From Geobacillus thermodenitrificans subsp. thermodenitrificans DSM 465 (lineage in GTDB: Bacteria; Bacillota; Bacilli; Bacillales; Anoxybacillaceae), in NCBI RefSeq assembly GCF_000496575.1, contig NZ_AYKT01000008.1, positions 186,001 to 250,000 of the forward strand: 64,000 bases of DNA, in the 5' to 3' direction. The position numbers were made by a program, and so were the translations under genes. Each line of letters opens with the position of its first letter. Positions within the stretch are counted from its first letter, which is position 1. Positions 37,646 to 47,502 of the stretch are shown here, piece by piece. Below the pieces are notes generated by a model. The model did not search any database. It was given only the letters and a program-made list of their open reading frames with translations, and had not been told where the DNA came from.

Positions 37646-39556
37646 ATGGAACGGTTTATGATGTTCAACGACCGGCCAATTGATTCGTTTTTGGTCATGC
37701 AGCTTTCCGATCTCGCTCAAACGCTTGCCCGCGACCGTCGTTGGACGGTGGAGTTTGCCGCCCATTCCGGCGTGCATCTGGCTAAGCAGACGATATATGT
37801 GAGTCAATTTTGGGATGTGTATCCACTCCTAGAGAAAGAGCAGGCGATGAAAAGCGATGTGGTCTTGCGGATGATCGGCACACATCGGCATACCGATATA
37901 GCTGTTGTCCGCACCTTCCGGCAAACAGCGGAGGCACAGCCGCTCTCTAAACTGTTAAAACAGTTGTTCTCCTTCGCTGAGGATCTCCGTTTGGAAACGA
38001 TATGTGAGCGGGAGCGGCCAGGACTGAAACGATGGTTTCGCGCGCGCCGTCGTCTGTACCGCCAGTATTTCGCCCAGCAATGGCAGGCGAACCGGACGCG
38101 GGGAGCCCTCACTGATCAGTTTTTGGCGGCCATGTACTTGCGGCTGACCACCGATTCGCCGCTTGACGACGTCCCGCTCGCTCCGATGGCAGATGAAGCG
38201 GGACAAGCGCGCCTCGAGGCGCTATGGCCGCAGTTTTTTGACGTCTCATCGACAGCGGAAACAGCCCGTTGGACGCTGGCGATTGTAGAGCTGGTGGGAG
38301 ACGTGCTGTCTAATGACATGGTAAACAACTACACATCGCTGCCGATCGTTGACGACGATGAAGATGAACGGAAGACGACGCTTCAAGATCTCAAGCGAAC
38401 GGATCCGTTGGAAAATCGTGATACCTCGAATGATTCCACAAACAGTGAAGTACATCGGCAAGTGTTGTCGACCTGGCACCGGGAAACGAGCCGAACGGGC
38501 GGGAATGTTCTTCGGTTTGAGCTTGAACGCGGCACCCGCACCGGGATGCTTGGCGACGGGGCGCGGCCGGGAGAAGACGGCGATCAGGCGCTCGCCATCG
38601 TCCAAGGAACGTCGCGGCCGACGAACCGAAATGAATATGGACCCGAAGCGCAAGCCTCCTTTGACGATCATCCACCCGCCGGAAGCGGTGCCTTGTATGG
38701 TGAAGCGAACCGTCAAGCTGAGCTTGTGCTTCTTCCTTCACCACCGCCAAGCCCGATCCATCTCCAGCAATACCGAACTAAGCAGACGACGGTAGCCCCG
38801 TACCGGAAACGGCTTGTGCGGGTGATGGAGCAATGGCTTGAGCATCAACGCAGCGCTTGGCGCACCAACTTGCCCGCCGGGAGGCTGCGTAAACAGTTGA
38901 TACCGTTTTTCACCGATGAGCGGCCGCGTTTGTTTTACAAAAAAGGCGAGCCGGCGCGGCGGTTTGATGCAGTGTTTGGGTTATTGGTTGACTGTTCCGC
39001 TTCCATGCATGACAAAATAGAAGAGACGAAAACCGGTCTTGTTCTTTGTCATGAGGCACTGAAAACGTTGCGGGTGCCGCATGCCATTGTTGGATTTTGG
39101 GAAGATGCGAACGAGGCGACCGCCTCTCGACAACCAAACTATATGCAAATAGCTGTGTCATTTCGTCAGTCATTGGAGCCATCAAGCGGCCCGGCGATCA
39201 TGCAGCTTGAGCCGCGCGAAGACAATCGCGATGGACTGGCCATTCGTTGGATGACAGAGCAGCTCCTCCGTCGCTCGGAAACGCAAAAAGTGTTGCTTGT
39301 TTTCTCCGATGGCGAGCCGGCTGCTTATGGCTATGAACAAAACGGCATCATTGATACGCATGAAGCGGTTGCCGAAGCGCGCCGCCACGGCATCGAAGTT
39401 GTCAATCTCTTTTTAGGACGTGGGGCGGATGACGAATCGACGCGGCGGACGATCGAAAACATTTACGGCCGTTTTCGCGTCTTTGTGCCACATGTCAGCG
39501 AACTGACGGACCGGCTGATTCCGCTTTTGAAAACGTGGTTGCAAAAAAGCTTGTAA
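37646..39556 (+). CDS. VWA-domain protein, partner of the MoxR ATPase
   Basis: A 636-residue cytoplasmic protein. The C-terminal third is a von Willebrand A domain with an intact MIDAS motif, LLVDCSASMHDKIEETK (DxSxS), and VLLVFSDGEPAAYGYEQNG. The first 280 residues are basic and helical; the middle is low-complexity and acidic. TAGGAGG lies just before the ATG and overlaps the moxR stop region. It probably acts as metal-ion or complex maturation factor with the ATPase; the client is unknown. Confidence 0.88.
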   Translation: MERFMMFNDRPIDSFLVMQLSDLAQTLARDRRWTVEFAAHSGVHLAKQTIYVSQFWDVYPLLEKEQAMKSDVVLRMIGTHRHTDIAVVRTFRQTAEAQPLSKLLKQLFSFAEDLRLETICERERPGLKRWFRARRRLYRQYFAQQWQANRTRGALTDQFLAAMYLRLTTDSPLDDVPLAPMADEAGQARLEALWPQFFDVSSTAETARWTLAIVELVGDVLSNDMVNNYTSLPIVDDDEDERKTTLQDLKRTDPLENRDTSNDSTNSEVHRQVLSTWHRETSRTGGNVLRFELERGTRTGMLGDGARPGEDGDQALAIVQGTSRPTNRNEYGPEAQASFDDHPPAGSGALYGEANRQAELVLLPSPPPSPIHLQQYRTKQTTVAPYRKRLVRVMEQWLEHQRSAWRTNLPAGRLRKQLIPFFTDERPRLFYKKGEPARRFDAVFGLLVDCSASMHDKIEETKTGLVLCHEALKTLRVPHAIVGFWEDANEATASRQPNYMQIAVSFRQSLEPSSGPAIMQLEPREDNRDGLAIRWMTEQLLRRSETQKVLLVFSDGEPAAYGYEQNGIIDTHEAVAEARRHGIEVVNLFLGRGADDESTRRTIENIYGRFRVFVPHVSELTDRLIPLLKTWLQKSL

Positions 39557-39575
39557 TAAAAAAGGATGGGAAGCG

Positions 39576-40817
39576 ATGATTAAATTATTTACCGACAGCG
39601 ATTTAGACGGCATCGGCTGCGGACTGCTTGCGAAGCTGGCGTTTACGGAAGTCAACATTTCGTTTTGCTCCTATCGGAATCTAGATGAGCGAGTCACCCA
39701 GTTTCTGCAAAGCGAAGAAGCAGACAACGCCATGCTGTTTATCACCGACTTGGCCGTCGGCAAAGACGTCGAAGAACAGCTCGCCGAACGGGCCAAGCGC
39801 GGCGGTCACGTGCAAGTCATCGATCACCACGTGACGGCACTTCATTTCAATGACTATCCGTGGGGCTGGGTCGTGCCGACTGATGATGACGGCAAAAAAA
39901 CGTCCGCGACCTCGCTCTTTTACGACTATCTCGTCCGTGAAGGGAAACTAGCACCAAGCGACTCATTAGCAACGTTCGTCGAGCTCGTCCGCCAATACGA
40001 TACATGGGAATGGGAAGAAAACGGGAATCTGCAAGCAAAACGACTTAATGATTTATTGACAATTTTAGGGCTCGACGGCTTTTGGGATACAATGAGCGAG
40101 CGACTTGCCTCCGGCGAACCGTTCGCCTTGACCGAAACGGAAGAGCTGATTTTGGATATGGAAGAAAAGAAAATTCAGCGCTACATCCGACAAAAACAAA
40201 AGCAGCTCGTCCAACGCTCGCTCGGTGATTATTGCATCGGCGTTGTATTTGCTGAGCGGCATTTGTCGGAACTCGGCAACGCCTTATCGAAACGATACCC
40301 TCATCTCGACTTGATTGCCATGGTCAATATGGGAACGAAACATATCGGCTTTCGCACCATTCACGACGACGTCAATGTTGCTGAGTTCGCTAAACAGTTT
40401 GGCGGCGGCGGCCATCCGAAAGCGTCCGGCTGTTTTGTTGATGACACGACGTTCCCACTCTTTGTCGTCGAGACGTTCCCGCTATTGCCGGTTTACGGCG
40501 ATGCGGAACAAAATCAGCTGAACCAACGGGACGAAGCCGAAGGAACGTTTTGGACGAATCATCATGGCCAATGGTGGCTGAGCCGACGGACGGAACAAGG
40601 ATGGACCTTGTATGCCGATGGGGGAGAGACTCGCACATTCCCTGAAGAAACGATAGGTGAACGTTGGTTGAAGCGGCAGTTTGCTGCAGGGCTCGCCCAC
40701 GATGCCACTGTGCTAGAATTTTTAAGCGCACGGCTCGGGCGGGACAAAGATACCATTCAAGCCGACTACCCAGCAGCCGTCAAGCAATATAAGCAACAAA
40801 CCGGCATCGAACGTTGA
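39576..40817 (+). CDS. DHH/DHHA1 phosphoesterase, NrnB-like
   Basis: A 413-residue DHH-superfamily phosphoesterase, similar in plan to B. subtilis NrnB, which degrades short RNA oligomers. Motif I TDSDLDGIGCG, motif II ITDLAV and motif III VIDHHVTAL carry the metal-binding Asp and His residues; the DHHA1 domain has FGGGGHPKASGCFVD. The last 110 residues are rich in Trp and Glu and are not family-typical. AAAGGATGGG precedes the ATG. The stop codon lies inside the terminator hairpin. Confidence 0.85.
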   Translation: MIKLFTDSDLDGIGCGLLAKLAFTEVNISFCSYRNLDERVTQFLQSEEADNAMLFITDLAVGKDVEEQLAERAKRGGHVQVIDHHVTALHFNDYPWGWVVPTDDDGKKTSATSLFYDYLVREGKLAPSDSLATFVELVRQYDTWEWEENGNLQAKRLNDLLTILGLDGFWDTMSERLASGEPFALTETEELILDMEEKKIQRYIRQKQKQLVQRSLGDYCIGVVFAERHLSELGNALSKRYPHLDLIAMVNMGTKHIGFRTIHDDVNVAEFAKQFGGGGHPKASGCFVDDTTFPLFVVETFPLLPVYGDAEQNQLNQRDEAEGTFWTNHHGQWWLSRRTEQGWTLYADGGETRTFPEETIGERWLKRQFAAGLAHDATVLEFLSARLGRDKDTIQADYPAAVKQYKQQTGIER

Positions 40818-40832
40818 TGCCGGTTTTTATAT
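40799..40832 (+). terminator. Terminator overlapping the end of the DHH gene
   Basis: AACCGGCATC pairs with GATGCCGGTT followed by a T tail; its left arm encodes the last residues of the protein. Confidence 0.9.
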
Positions 40833-41085
40833 GCTTGAAAGAGAAGACAATTTCCTCACCCTGTTTAGAAGATTGGATGAAAAGCAGCTATTTCTCCAAA
40901 ATTGTCTGTTCTTGCATGTGGAAGAGGCTTTGGCTTTATAAGGGGGGCAAGAACCTAGCTGTAGATTGCATTGCTTACTAGATCATCGGTTTTTTTGTTA
41001 AAGAAAATGTTAACGTAATTGTAACAGTTTTTGTGTTTAGGAAAAACAGTCTTTGATATAATAAGTACATAGGGAGGTGAAGAAG

Positions 41086-41280
41086 ATGAAACAGTATGTC
41101 TTTTCCTTTCACACAGAGCAAGAAAAGGCGTCTGCATGGGAAGAAGCCATCTTAGCGTCCGGAATGATGGAAGCCTTTTCAAAAGCCCAACGGCTTCTTA
41201 TGAAATATAAACAGGAAAAAGGCGTGCCGATTCGCATTCGATATAAAGGTGTCCGCTATCGTTATACTGATATTGCGTAA
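41086..41280 (+). CDS. Small protein of unknown function, 64 residues
   Basis: MKQYVFSFHTEQEKASAWEE then FSKAQRLLMKYKQEKGVPIR. An ideal AGGGAGG lies eight bases before the ATG and a TATAAT (41057-41062) further upstream. Compact and mixed alpha/beta in character; family not recognised. Followed by a strong hairpin at 41349-41392. Confidence 0.65.
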   Translation: MKQYVFSFHTEQEKASAWEEAILASGMMEAFSKAQRLLMKYKQEKGVPIRIRYKGVRYRYTDIA

Positions 41281-41348
41281 CGTTGAGAGTCAAAATAAAG
41301 AAAGGATGGAAACATGCTTTCCTTGCGACAATCGACACGCAACGGGTA

Positions 41349-41394
41349 ACGTGCAGTGTTTCTTGAGTCATTCGAGAACACTGCACGTTTTTAT
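41349..41394 (+). terminator. Terminator after the 64-residue gene
   Basis: ACGTGCAGTGTT pairs with AACACTGCACGT, followed by TTTTTA. Confidence 0.9.
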
Positions 41395-41454
41395 TGTACT
41401 CGTATGCATGAAGCAGCATGATAGTCGCATTCTTGTCGATTCCAAAACAAGATC

Positions 41455-41637
41455 GTGGCGATTGTGTTCGTCCTGCTGAACCGGCTAACCGGCTATCCTC
41501 GCAAACATCTCATCATCTTTCGGGCAATGAGTGACGACGATATGCGAACCATTTATCAGGGACCAGACGAAACAGAAACACGAGCTGAAGCGAAAGCGGA
41601 GGACGTCGTTGCTCGCAAAGCGGCACACGCTGTCTAA
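41455..41637 (+). CDS. Doubtful 60-residue reading frame
   Basis: The frame encodes a hydrophobic start and an Ala/Glu-rich end (TRAEAKAEDVVARKAAHAV). No good ribosome site, no recognised family. It may be the tail of a broken gene. Confidence 0.2.
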   Translation: MAIVFVLLNRLTGYPRKHLIIFRAMSDDDMRTIYQGPDETETRAEAKAEDVVARKAAHAV

Positions 41638-41689
41638 GCGCCCCTTATCTCATCCCGTTGCACCGTAAGATAGGGGAGGGATGAACTTT

Positions 41690-42000
41690 ACTCCGGCTGG
41701 TTATCCTGCATAATCAAGCAATATGACTGATCCGTTTTAACTGGCATCGCTTTCAACTCAGCAAGGGGATATATCGAAATAAACACGCCAACGGTCAAAC
41801 GATCCGGAAGACGCGGCGGATAAAATAAAATCGTTCTGGTACCAATCATAAGCGACACAAAAGCCGAATCGACGACTCTTAATTTTCCAGCCTAACGCTG
41901 CTTGTCCAACAAATACGGACAAGCTCTCATCGTCATCCCAGATTTGTTTGCCATCACGCACATGCACAAAGATAATTGGTTCATGTCAGAAGACCATTTT
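41690..42000 (-). pseudogene. Broken gene of unknown family at the left edge of the island
   Basis: Two overlapping minus-strand frames look protein-like. One begins near 41985 and reads VHVRDGKQIWDDDESLSVFV; the other ends at 41693 and reads VGVFISIYPLAELKAMPVKT. A frame change between them would join one gene. Family not recognised. Confidence 0.3.
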
Positions 42001-42067
42001 TTTGTTTCTGTCTCACTATCATGAGATTACTTATTATTGAGACAGTCACCCCAATAACTTCTTATAA

Positions 42068-42268
<201 letters not shown>

Positions 42269-43174
42269 ATGTTGTTTCGACAAGCCATTGATGAATTTGT
42301 GTTGTACTTGCAAATTGAAAAAAACTATTCACTTAACACCGTTGATGGTTATGCTTATGATTTGAGATGTTTCGAGAACTTCTTAATTCAACACGGTTAT
42401 TCAGTACAACTTAATGACATTACAAAAACGCATGTTCGTCGCTTCATCCAGCATCAGATTACAAAAGAAAATGTTAAACCTAGAACGGTCTATCGGAGAA
42501 TTTCTTGCTTGAAATCGTTCAGTAAATACTGCGTCAAAGAAAATCTAATCGACAGCGATTTTATGATCGGAATTGATACTCCTAAAACGGATAGCAAATT
42601 ACCGACTTATATGTCTTTGTCTGAACTACGAAAACTGTTTCATTTTTTAGAGCAAGACAATAGCCGAATGGCGATGAGAAACCATCTTCTATTTAAACTG
42701 TTAGCCACTACGGGTATGCGAAGATCTGAAATTGTTGAACTAACTTGGGAACAAATTGATTTATCGAACAACACGATACGCATATATGGGAAAGGAAAAA
42801 AAGAGCGCTTACTCCCCCTTCATCCTATGGTTGTTCCTTTAATTAAAAGTTATATGGGAAGTTTAGAGGAATATCAGCTCCATCCTTCCCAACCGGTATT
42901 TTTAAATAAAAACGGCAAAAAACTAAATCCGCGTGGTTTACATAAGATATTTAAAGAAATCTTACAAAAAGCAGGTCTGCCACCTCAACGGTTCTCACTC
43001 CATCATTTGCGGCATACGTTTGCTACCTTGTTGATACAAGAAAATAAAGAAAATGTTGATTTGCGTACCGTACAAGAACTACTCGGCCATGAAAGCTTAG
43101 TCACGACGCAAGTATACACGCATGTTGATTTTGAGCAAAAGAAAAAAGCGATTGAAACATTTAACATATTTTGA
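42269..43174 (+). CDS. Tyrosine recombinase (XerC/D-like), island integrase 1
   Basis: A 301-residue site-specific recombinase. The N-terminal SAM-like DNA-binding domain spans about 1-95 (LYLQIEKNYSLNTVDGYAYD), and the catalytic domain holds the full set: Arg in TTGMRRSEIVELTW, HxxR in SLHHLRHTFATLL, His in LLGHESLVTT and the nucleophile Tyr in TTQVYTHVD. GGAGG lies 8 bases before the ATG. A decayed second copy with the same leader lies at 58144-58531, at the other end of the island. Confidence 0.9.
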   Translation: MLFRQAIDEFVLYLQIEKNYSLNTVDGYAYDLRCFENFLIQHGYSVQLNDITKTHVRRFIQHQITKENVKPRTVYRRISCLKSFSKYCVKENLIDSDFMIGIDTPKTDSKLPTYMSLSELRKLFHFLEQDNSRMAMRNHLLFKLLATTGMRRSEIVELTWEQIDLSNNTIRIYGKGKKERLLPLHPMVVPLIKSYMGSLEEYQLHPSQPVFLNKNGKKLNPRGLHKIFKEILQKAGLPPQRFSLHHLRHTFATLLIQENKENVDLRTVQELLGHESLVTTQVYTHVDFEQKKKAIETFNIF

Positions 43175-43188
43175 GACCTGCCTAGTAC

Positions 43189-43220
43189 GGAAATAACTAC
43201 CCTAGCCGGGTAGTTATTTC
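43189..43220. terminator. Bidirectional terminator between two convergent recombinases
   Basis: GAAATAACTACCC pairs perfectly with GGGTAGTTATTTC; it overlaps the last codons of the minus-strand gene. Confidence 0.9.
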
Positions 43221-44668
43221 ATGTGAATATGAGTTGGCGGATACAAAGGCACTGGATGCGTGAGGTCGTATGACATTGAGTGCATTCCATGAGTTTGCTG
43301 ATAAGGCATTGGAGCATGTGGAAAATACCCTTGCTGCGCCATAGTAATCTGATTATAAAGTTCTGGTGCTTGAAATGTAAAATAATCAGAATGATTATTC
43401 CCTGATTCTTTAAGTATTTTTTGCTGTAATACCGCAAATGCATACTTTATAAGATGTTCTTTAAACAGATTGATGTAATTTTTGTTTTTCAATTGATTCG
43501 AGTAAACTTTAGGAACTTCATCAAAAATTTCTTCTAAATCTAGCGTGATATTATAATTAGATTCAAGTTCCATAGCGGTTTCAAAAAGAGTTTCGATTAT
43601 TACTTGGGCCGCTCGAATTTCTTTAATATACTTTGCATCACTTAAAATATAATGCTGCAGAGCGCCAAGCTCATATTTAGAGTGTCCAAGCAAAAAGCGT
43701 ATAGCATCATCTGAGACCCCCATTTCATGAAACAAGGTAGAAAGAGTGTATCGTAATCCGTGCGGTGTGAAATACTTCTCTGTTTTACGGATTATTTTGT
43801 TTCTTCTTCCCTTCTCTTTTGCATTATTATGATTTTCATTATTCTCTGGTTGTTCATATTCTACTTTCACCCATCCCAAATGTTCACATACTTTATCGAT
43901 TATATAATTCATCTGCTTGTTAATGAGCGGCTTTCCTCTCAAGCCGTATAACAATGCATCATTTGGTTCCATGTGTTCTATATATTGGGTGAGTAATTTC
44001 ATGAGCTTAGGTGGTAATGGAATAAAGAAGTCTTTGTTTTTGCTGTTTGGCGAATTGTCAGTGTGTTTATCCCCTTCCTCTAGATATTGGTCAAGAAGTT
44101 TATCTTCTTTTACTCGATCTTTTTTGGGATCGAACTCATAAACTAGACCGTTCATAGTAGTAGAGACTGAACGAACGGTTAGTTTTTCGAGCGATGTGAC
44201 TCTGAGAGCAGTAAACATATCTATTAGGGTTGGAACTAATACATTAACACCTCTTTCTTGCAACTCAAACGCAGCTTTGTAAACTTGGTATAATTCGGTA
44301 ATATTTAATGCTCTCGAATGATGTTTTTGTTTATTAGAATCTGTGATTTTTAATGCTGCGAATGGATTTCCGTTAATAACTCCGAGCCGGTTATAATGCG
44401 TAAACATAGATTGCATCGTTGCCTGATGTTGTTTTATCGTTCTCGGACTATAGCCTTGTTTTCGTTGATCATTTTCCCATATCTTCACAAATTCATAATC
44501 GATATTCTCAAGCACTGGATTTAACCCTTGGTTTAACATATATTCTGACATGTAAATTACATTTTTACGGTAGGTACGTCTAGTGTTTTTTGACCAAAAC
44601 TGGCTTTTTTCATATTCATTAAAAGCCTCAATTAAAGTAGATTTAGCTGAAATATTTGTCTTGCTCAT
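43214..44668 (-). CDS. Tyrosine recombinase 2, with unusual C-terminal tail
   Basis: A 484-residue phage-integrase-type recombinase. N-terminal DNA-binding domain about 1-110 (NTRRTYRKNVIYMSEYM, SPRTIKQHQATMQSMF); catalytic residues Arg in FTALRVTSLEKL, HxxR in FTPHGLRYTLSTLF, His in FLLGHSKYE and Tyr in ALQHYILSD. The family normally ends soon after the Tyr; here about 120 more residues follow, ending in a Pro/His/Met/Gln/Tyr-rich tail (PHAPMPYQQTHGMHSMSYD). GGAGG precedes the start. A DNA-binding-like gene (44920-45408) lies upstream in the same direction. Confidence 0.85.
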   Translation of the reverse strand: MSKTNISAKSTLIEAFNEYEKSQFWSKNTRRTYRKNVIYMSEYMLNQGLNPVLENIDYEFVKIWENDQRKQGYSPRTIKQHQATMQSMFTHYNRLGVINGNPFAALKITDSNKQKHHSRALNITELYQVYKAAFELQERGVNVLVPTLIDMFTALRVTSLEKLTVRSVSTTMNGLVYEFDPKKDRVKEDKLLDQYLEEGDKHTDNSPNSKNKDFFIPLPPKLMKLLTQYIEHMEPNDALLYGLRGKPLINKQMNYIIDKVCEHLGWVKVEYEQPENNENHNNAKEKGRRNKIIRKTEKYFTPHGLRYTLSTLFHEMGVSDDAIRFLLGHSKYELGALQHYILSDAKYIKEIRAAQVIIETLFETAMELESNYNITLDLEEIFDEVPKVYSNQLKNKNYINLFKEHLIKYAFAVLQQKILKESGNNHSDYFTFQAPELYNQITMAQQGYFPHAPMPYQQTHGMHSMSYDLTHPVPLYPPTHIHMK

Positions 44669-44711
44669 GATCTATTACCTCCGTATAAAAATAATTGAGC
44701 TTAAAATACAA

Positions 44712-44786
44712 AAAACCCCAAGCCAAACACCGCTACTTCTTATGCGTGTATATACGCATAGGTAGCGCTGTAAAGCTTGGGGTTTT
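44712..44786 (-). terminator. Compound three-tier hairpin between 162-residue gene and recombinase 2
   Basis: AAAACCCCAAGC pairs with GCTTGGGGTTTT; inside it CGCTAC pairs with GTAGCG; at the tip TATGCGT pairs with ACGCATA. On the minus strand a TTTTTT tail follows, so it can act as terminator or attenuator. Confidence 0.8.
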
Positions 44787-44919
44787 CCCTTGTCGTATAT
44801 TAAGTTATTCATTTGTTTTGTATTTTATCAGATTATGATGAAAAGTCAACAATTATTTTGCAAAATATAATAATAAGAGCAAAGAATCTGCAATCATAAG
44901 TGACGATTATTACCAATCA

Positions 44920-45408
44920 TCAGCCATCCTTTTCTTTTAAATCAACCTTGTAATATTCCAACCCTCTTTCCAGCAAAACATTTACTAGTGCATTTATTTT
45001 AAATGATTTTTCTACACTTAGATTTTTTATTGTGTTATACATTTCTTCTGTTAAGAAAAAGGTTTTCTTCTCTTTTAACAACGAATGATCTACTTTTAAG
45101 TAATCTTTGAACATTTTATATTCCAAATCGAAATTCTCTTCAACGTTTATTGGCGTTCGATTTTCTTGTTTCTTTTTTACAAAGGGTTTATCAACTAATA
45201 AAACGACGATTCTACTTTTTACATCTCTACTCAATGATTCTTCTGGTGCAATACCTTTATATTTATATTCATTTTCTTCTTGATCAAATTCAATTGCTGC
45301 ATTTGCCAGTTTTCTTTCTAAGTCTTTTTCATTTATTCCTGCCATAGTTGCAACCTCTGCCAATGATTTTCCGTTGTTTAACTGTTCTAATGCTTCTATT
45401 AATTTCAT
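44920..45408 (-). CDS. Putative DNA-binding protein, 162 residues
   Basis: The N-terminus looks like a helix-turn-helix (LNNGKSLAEVATMAGINEKD); the middle is acidic; the C-terminal 50 residues (FFLTEEMYNTIKNLSVEKSF then INALVNVLLERGLEYY) look like a ribbon-helix-helix domain of the CopG/plasmid type. GGAGG lies before the ATG. It may regulate or assist the adjoining recombinase. Family not recognised by name. Confidence 0.7.
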   Translation of the reverse strand: MKLIEALEQLNNGKSLAEVATMAGINEKDLERKLANAAIEFDQEENEYKYKGIAPEESLSRDVKSRIVVLLVDKPFVKKKQENRTPINVEENFDLEYKMFKDYLKVDHSLLKEKKTFFLTEEMYNTIKNLSVEKSFKINALVNVLLERGLEYYKVDLKEKDG

Positions 45409-46735
45409 TTAAATCACCTCCGATTGTTTTAAACATTATAACTTCGCTTGTGCTAAATTTTAATAACTTTTGCAGAATATTTGTGGCAATTTATAGCCAT
45501 ATAAATTCAGATGTGCTACGGATTCTGAAAAGAATGTATTCAAAATTTATCATGATATTTTGATCAATCTATACTTAATCGATGGCCTTATCAGCAGTTT
45601 TACAATGCCCGGTCGAACGATACAAATAAAAGATACGAATTAAAATACATCCGCCCCATCACTTATCGAAATAGTATTGACCGTCATGCAACCTTTCTTT
45701 TATTGAGCGATTTAAAAGTATATTTTTTCTATTCAACTCCAATGAAATGCTAAAATATCTCACATTGAGTTACAGATTCATAGGGTTAACTGGGTATATT
45801 AAAACCTACCCAGTTAACTGTATGAACAACTTCATATACCTAATAGTTTAAAAACGTCCTCAAATCAAGTGTTCTCAAATTTAGAAGAATGACCTATCTA
45901 GACGACTATTACTATACCCTGACTCCTAATTTGATCTAGATTTTCTATTAAAATAAATTACACTTTCTGGGTTGACACTTACCCATTCCATTTAAGGGAA
46001 TTGTTTTCCTTACCAATGAGAAGCAGCAAATGTAATGTATTATGAAATGCCTTGACGTTGAATGAACGTATTATCTACCTTTAAGAGTATGGCCCCCGGA
46101 TTAAGCAACGGATATTCGCCTGCTTATGACATCGTTGAATAGGTTGGAAGAAACCATACGTTTTGAAATGAAATGAAGTGTATGCAATTCAACAAAGCAA
46201 CCAAGCAACTGCTTAACGAGGTTATCATTGTGTTCTTCTATTTATTAGAAAATCAGGCCAATTATTTAAAATCGTTTACGTACATGTGAGCAATGCATAT
46301 GACTCATCCTTGTACACCAACTTGCATCAATTTATTCAAAGACTAATGGAGATTTATCGAAATGAAGTGAAACAACTGTAGCCAGAGGAAGTTGAACAAA
46401 TCGTACTTCATTCGGAGCGAACTCCGTATATCATCCCTGCTCCGCAAGGTGATCATGATTTAAAGGACATAGAGGAAGAGTTGGAGATGCCAAGTGAGAA
46501 CATCACATTTATCCAGTTAGACACTGAGGATACGTAGGACATATCATCCAAAGCTTCGATACAATAATGGGTCACAATAAATCGTAACGATGACCGCGGC
46601 AATAATAATCAGGTTTAAGAAAAGATCCTTTATGATGGATTATGATGATTGCCCGTAACCATCGAAGGAAATGAAAAAAGATGGCTTCTAAACCATTCAG
46701 AAGCCTTCAAATCTCCAGATGATATGTAAAAACAA
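45409..46735. other. Long decayed region of the island
   Basis: About 1.3 kb without an intact gene. It holds copy 1 of the three-copy hairpin repeat (45785-45935). On the plus strand, about 46300-46537, a broken frame reads EEVEQIVLHSERTPYIIPAP and ends DTEDT; it has an internal stop and no start. Origin unknown. Confidence 0.5.
45785..45935 (+). repeat. Island hairpin repeat, copy 1
   Basis: GTTAACTGGGTA (45785-45796) and TACCCAGTTAAC (45807-45818) form a perfect stem, followed by TATGAACAACTTCAT and about 100 less conserved bases. Confidence 0.8.
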
Positions 46736-46790
46736 AACAGAAGGCTGTCCTCAAAAGGTTTTTACGACCTTTTGGAACAGCCTCTTTCTT
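46736..46790 (-). terminator. Terminator after the 80-residue gene
   Basis: AGGCTGT...AAAAGGT pairs with ACCTTTT...ACAGCCT around TTTTACG; A/T-rich tails on both sides. Confidence 0.75.
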
Positions 46791-46796
46791 TTTGCT

Positions 46797-47039
46797 TTAA
46801 GACAATTTGTGAATGATCGCCATTCTCCCTCTCGGAAATTTGACTTGATGATTCTTATCAAATGTCAGCGGTCCGTCCGGTTGAAAAATAAAGAACGATT
46901 CACCTTTTTCCATGTTTTCTTTAAACGTTTTATAACGCACTTCAAAAATGGCATTGGCTTCATCCAAAGATAAAGCATCGATTACTGCAAATTCTTCATC
47001 TCTCCCTTTCACTCTTCTCACGACATAATACTGATTCAT
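46797..47039 (-). CDS. Small protein of unknown function, 80 residues
   Basis: MNQYYVVRRVKGRDEEFAVI followed by a conserved-looking charged body and GPLTFDKNHQVKFPRGRMAI. The ATG at 47039 has TGGAGGG at the right distance. The frame is open 18 codons further but without a site. No recognised domain; it is expressed alone, with its own terminator. Confidence 0.7.
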   Translation of the reverse strand: MNQYYVVRRVKGRDEEFAVIDALSLDEANAIFEVRYKTFKENMEKGESFFIFQPDGPLTFDKNHQVKFPRGRMAIIHKLS

Positions 47040-47502
47040 ACACAATCCCTCCAACATATTTTGTAAATAAAAAAACATCGGCAAGAATGCCAACGACTGT
47101 TTTCGTCATACATCCTTACCGATGATTTTTCACCATTTCTCTGGACCAAAAAGGCCTTCTGTTATATTAATTGTAAAAGGAAAGAAAAGTAAAAAACAAA
47201 ATCGATTATCTATTATCATTCTATCTTACCCTTTGCCTTTTTTTAACCCATTTCATCGAATTTCTCCCTGTAAAATAACAAATCTGCTCGACAAAAGTGA
47301 AGACTGGGTAGATAAAATAATGGCCACCCAGGTAGGGAATTCAATATAGAGGCAAGCAAAAGAAACTTACAGTATATTTGTGGTAATGAAATGAAAAAGA
47401 AACGGGAAGAAGTACGAATACATCCAAGAGAAAAATTAATCGAATAATCAAATGACAATGTCCAGATGACAAATAGGAGCGAGAGGAATAGGCGGAAAGT
47501 AG

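Noticed and set aside
41057-41077. CTATGTAC on the minus strand, an eight-base match to the Ter core
   Set aside because: The flanking half-site does not match, and the bases are part of the promoter and ribosome site of the 64-residue gene.
43219-43443. Extra small gene inside recombinase 2
   Set aside because: It is an alternative frame of the same strand without its own start signals.
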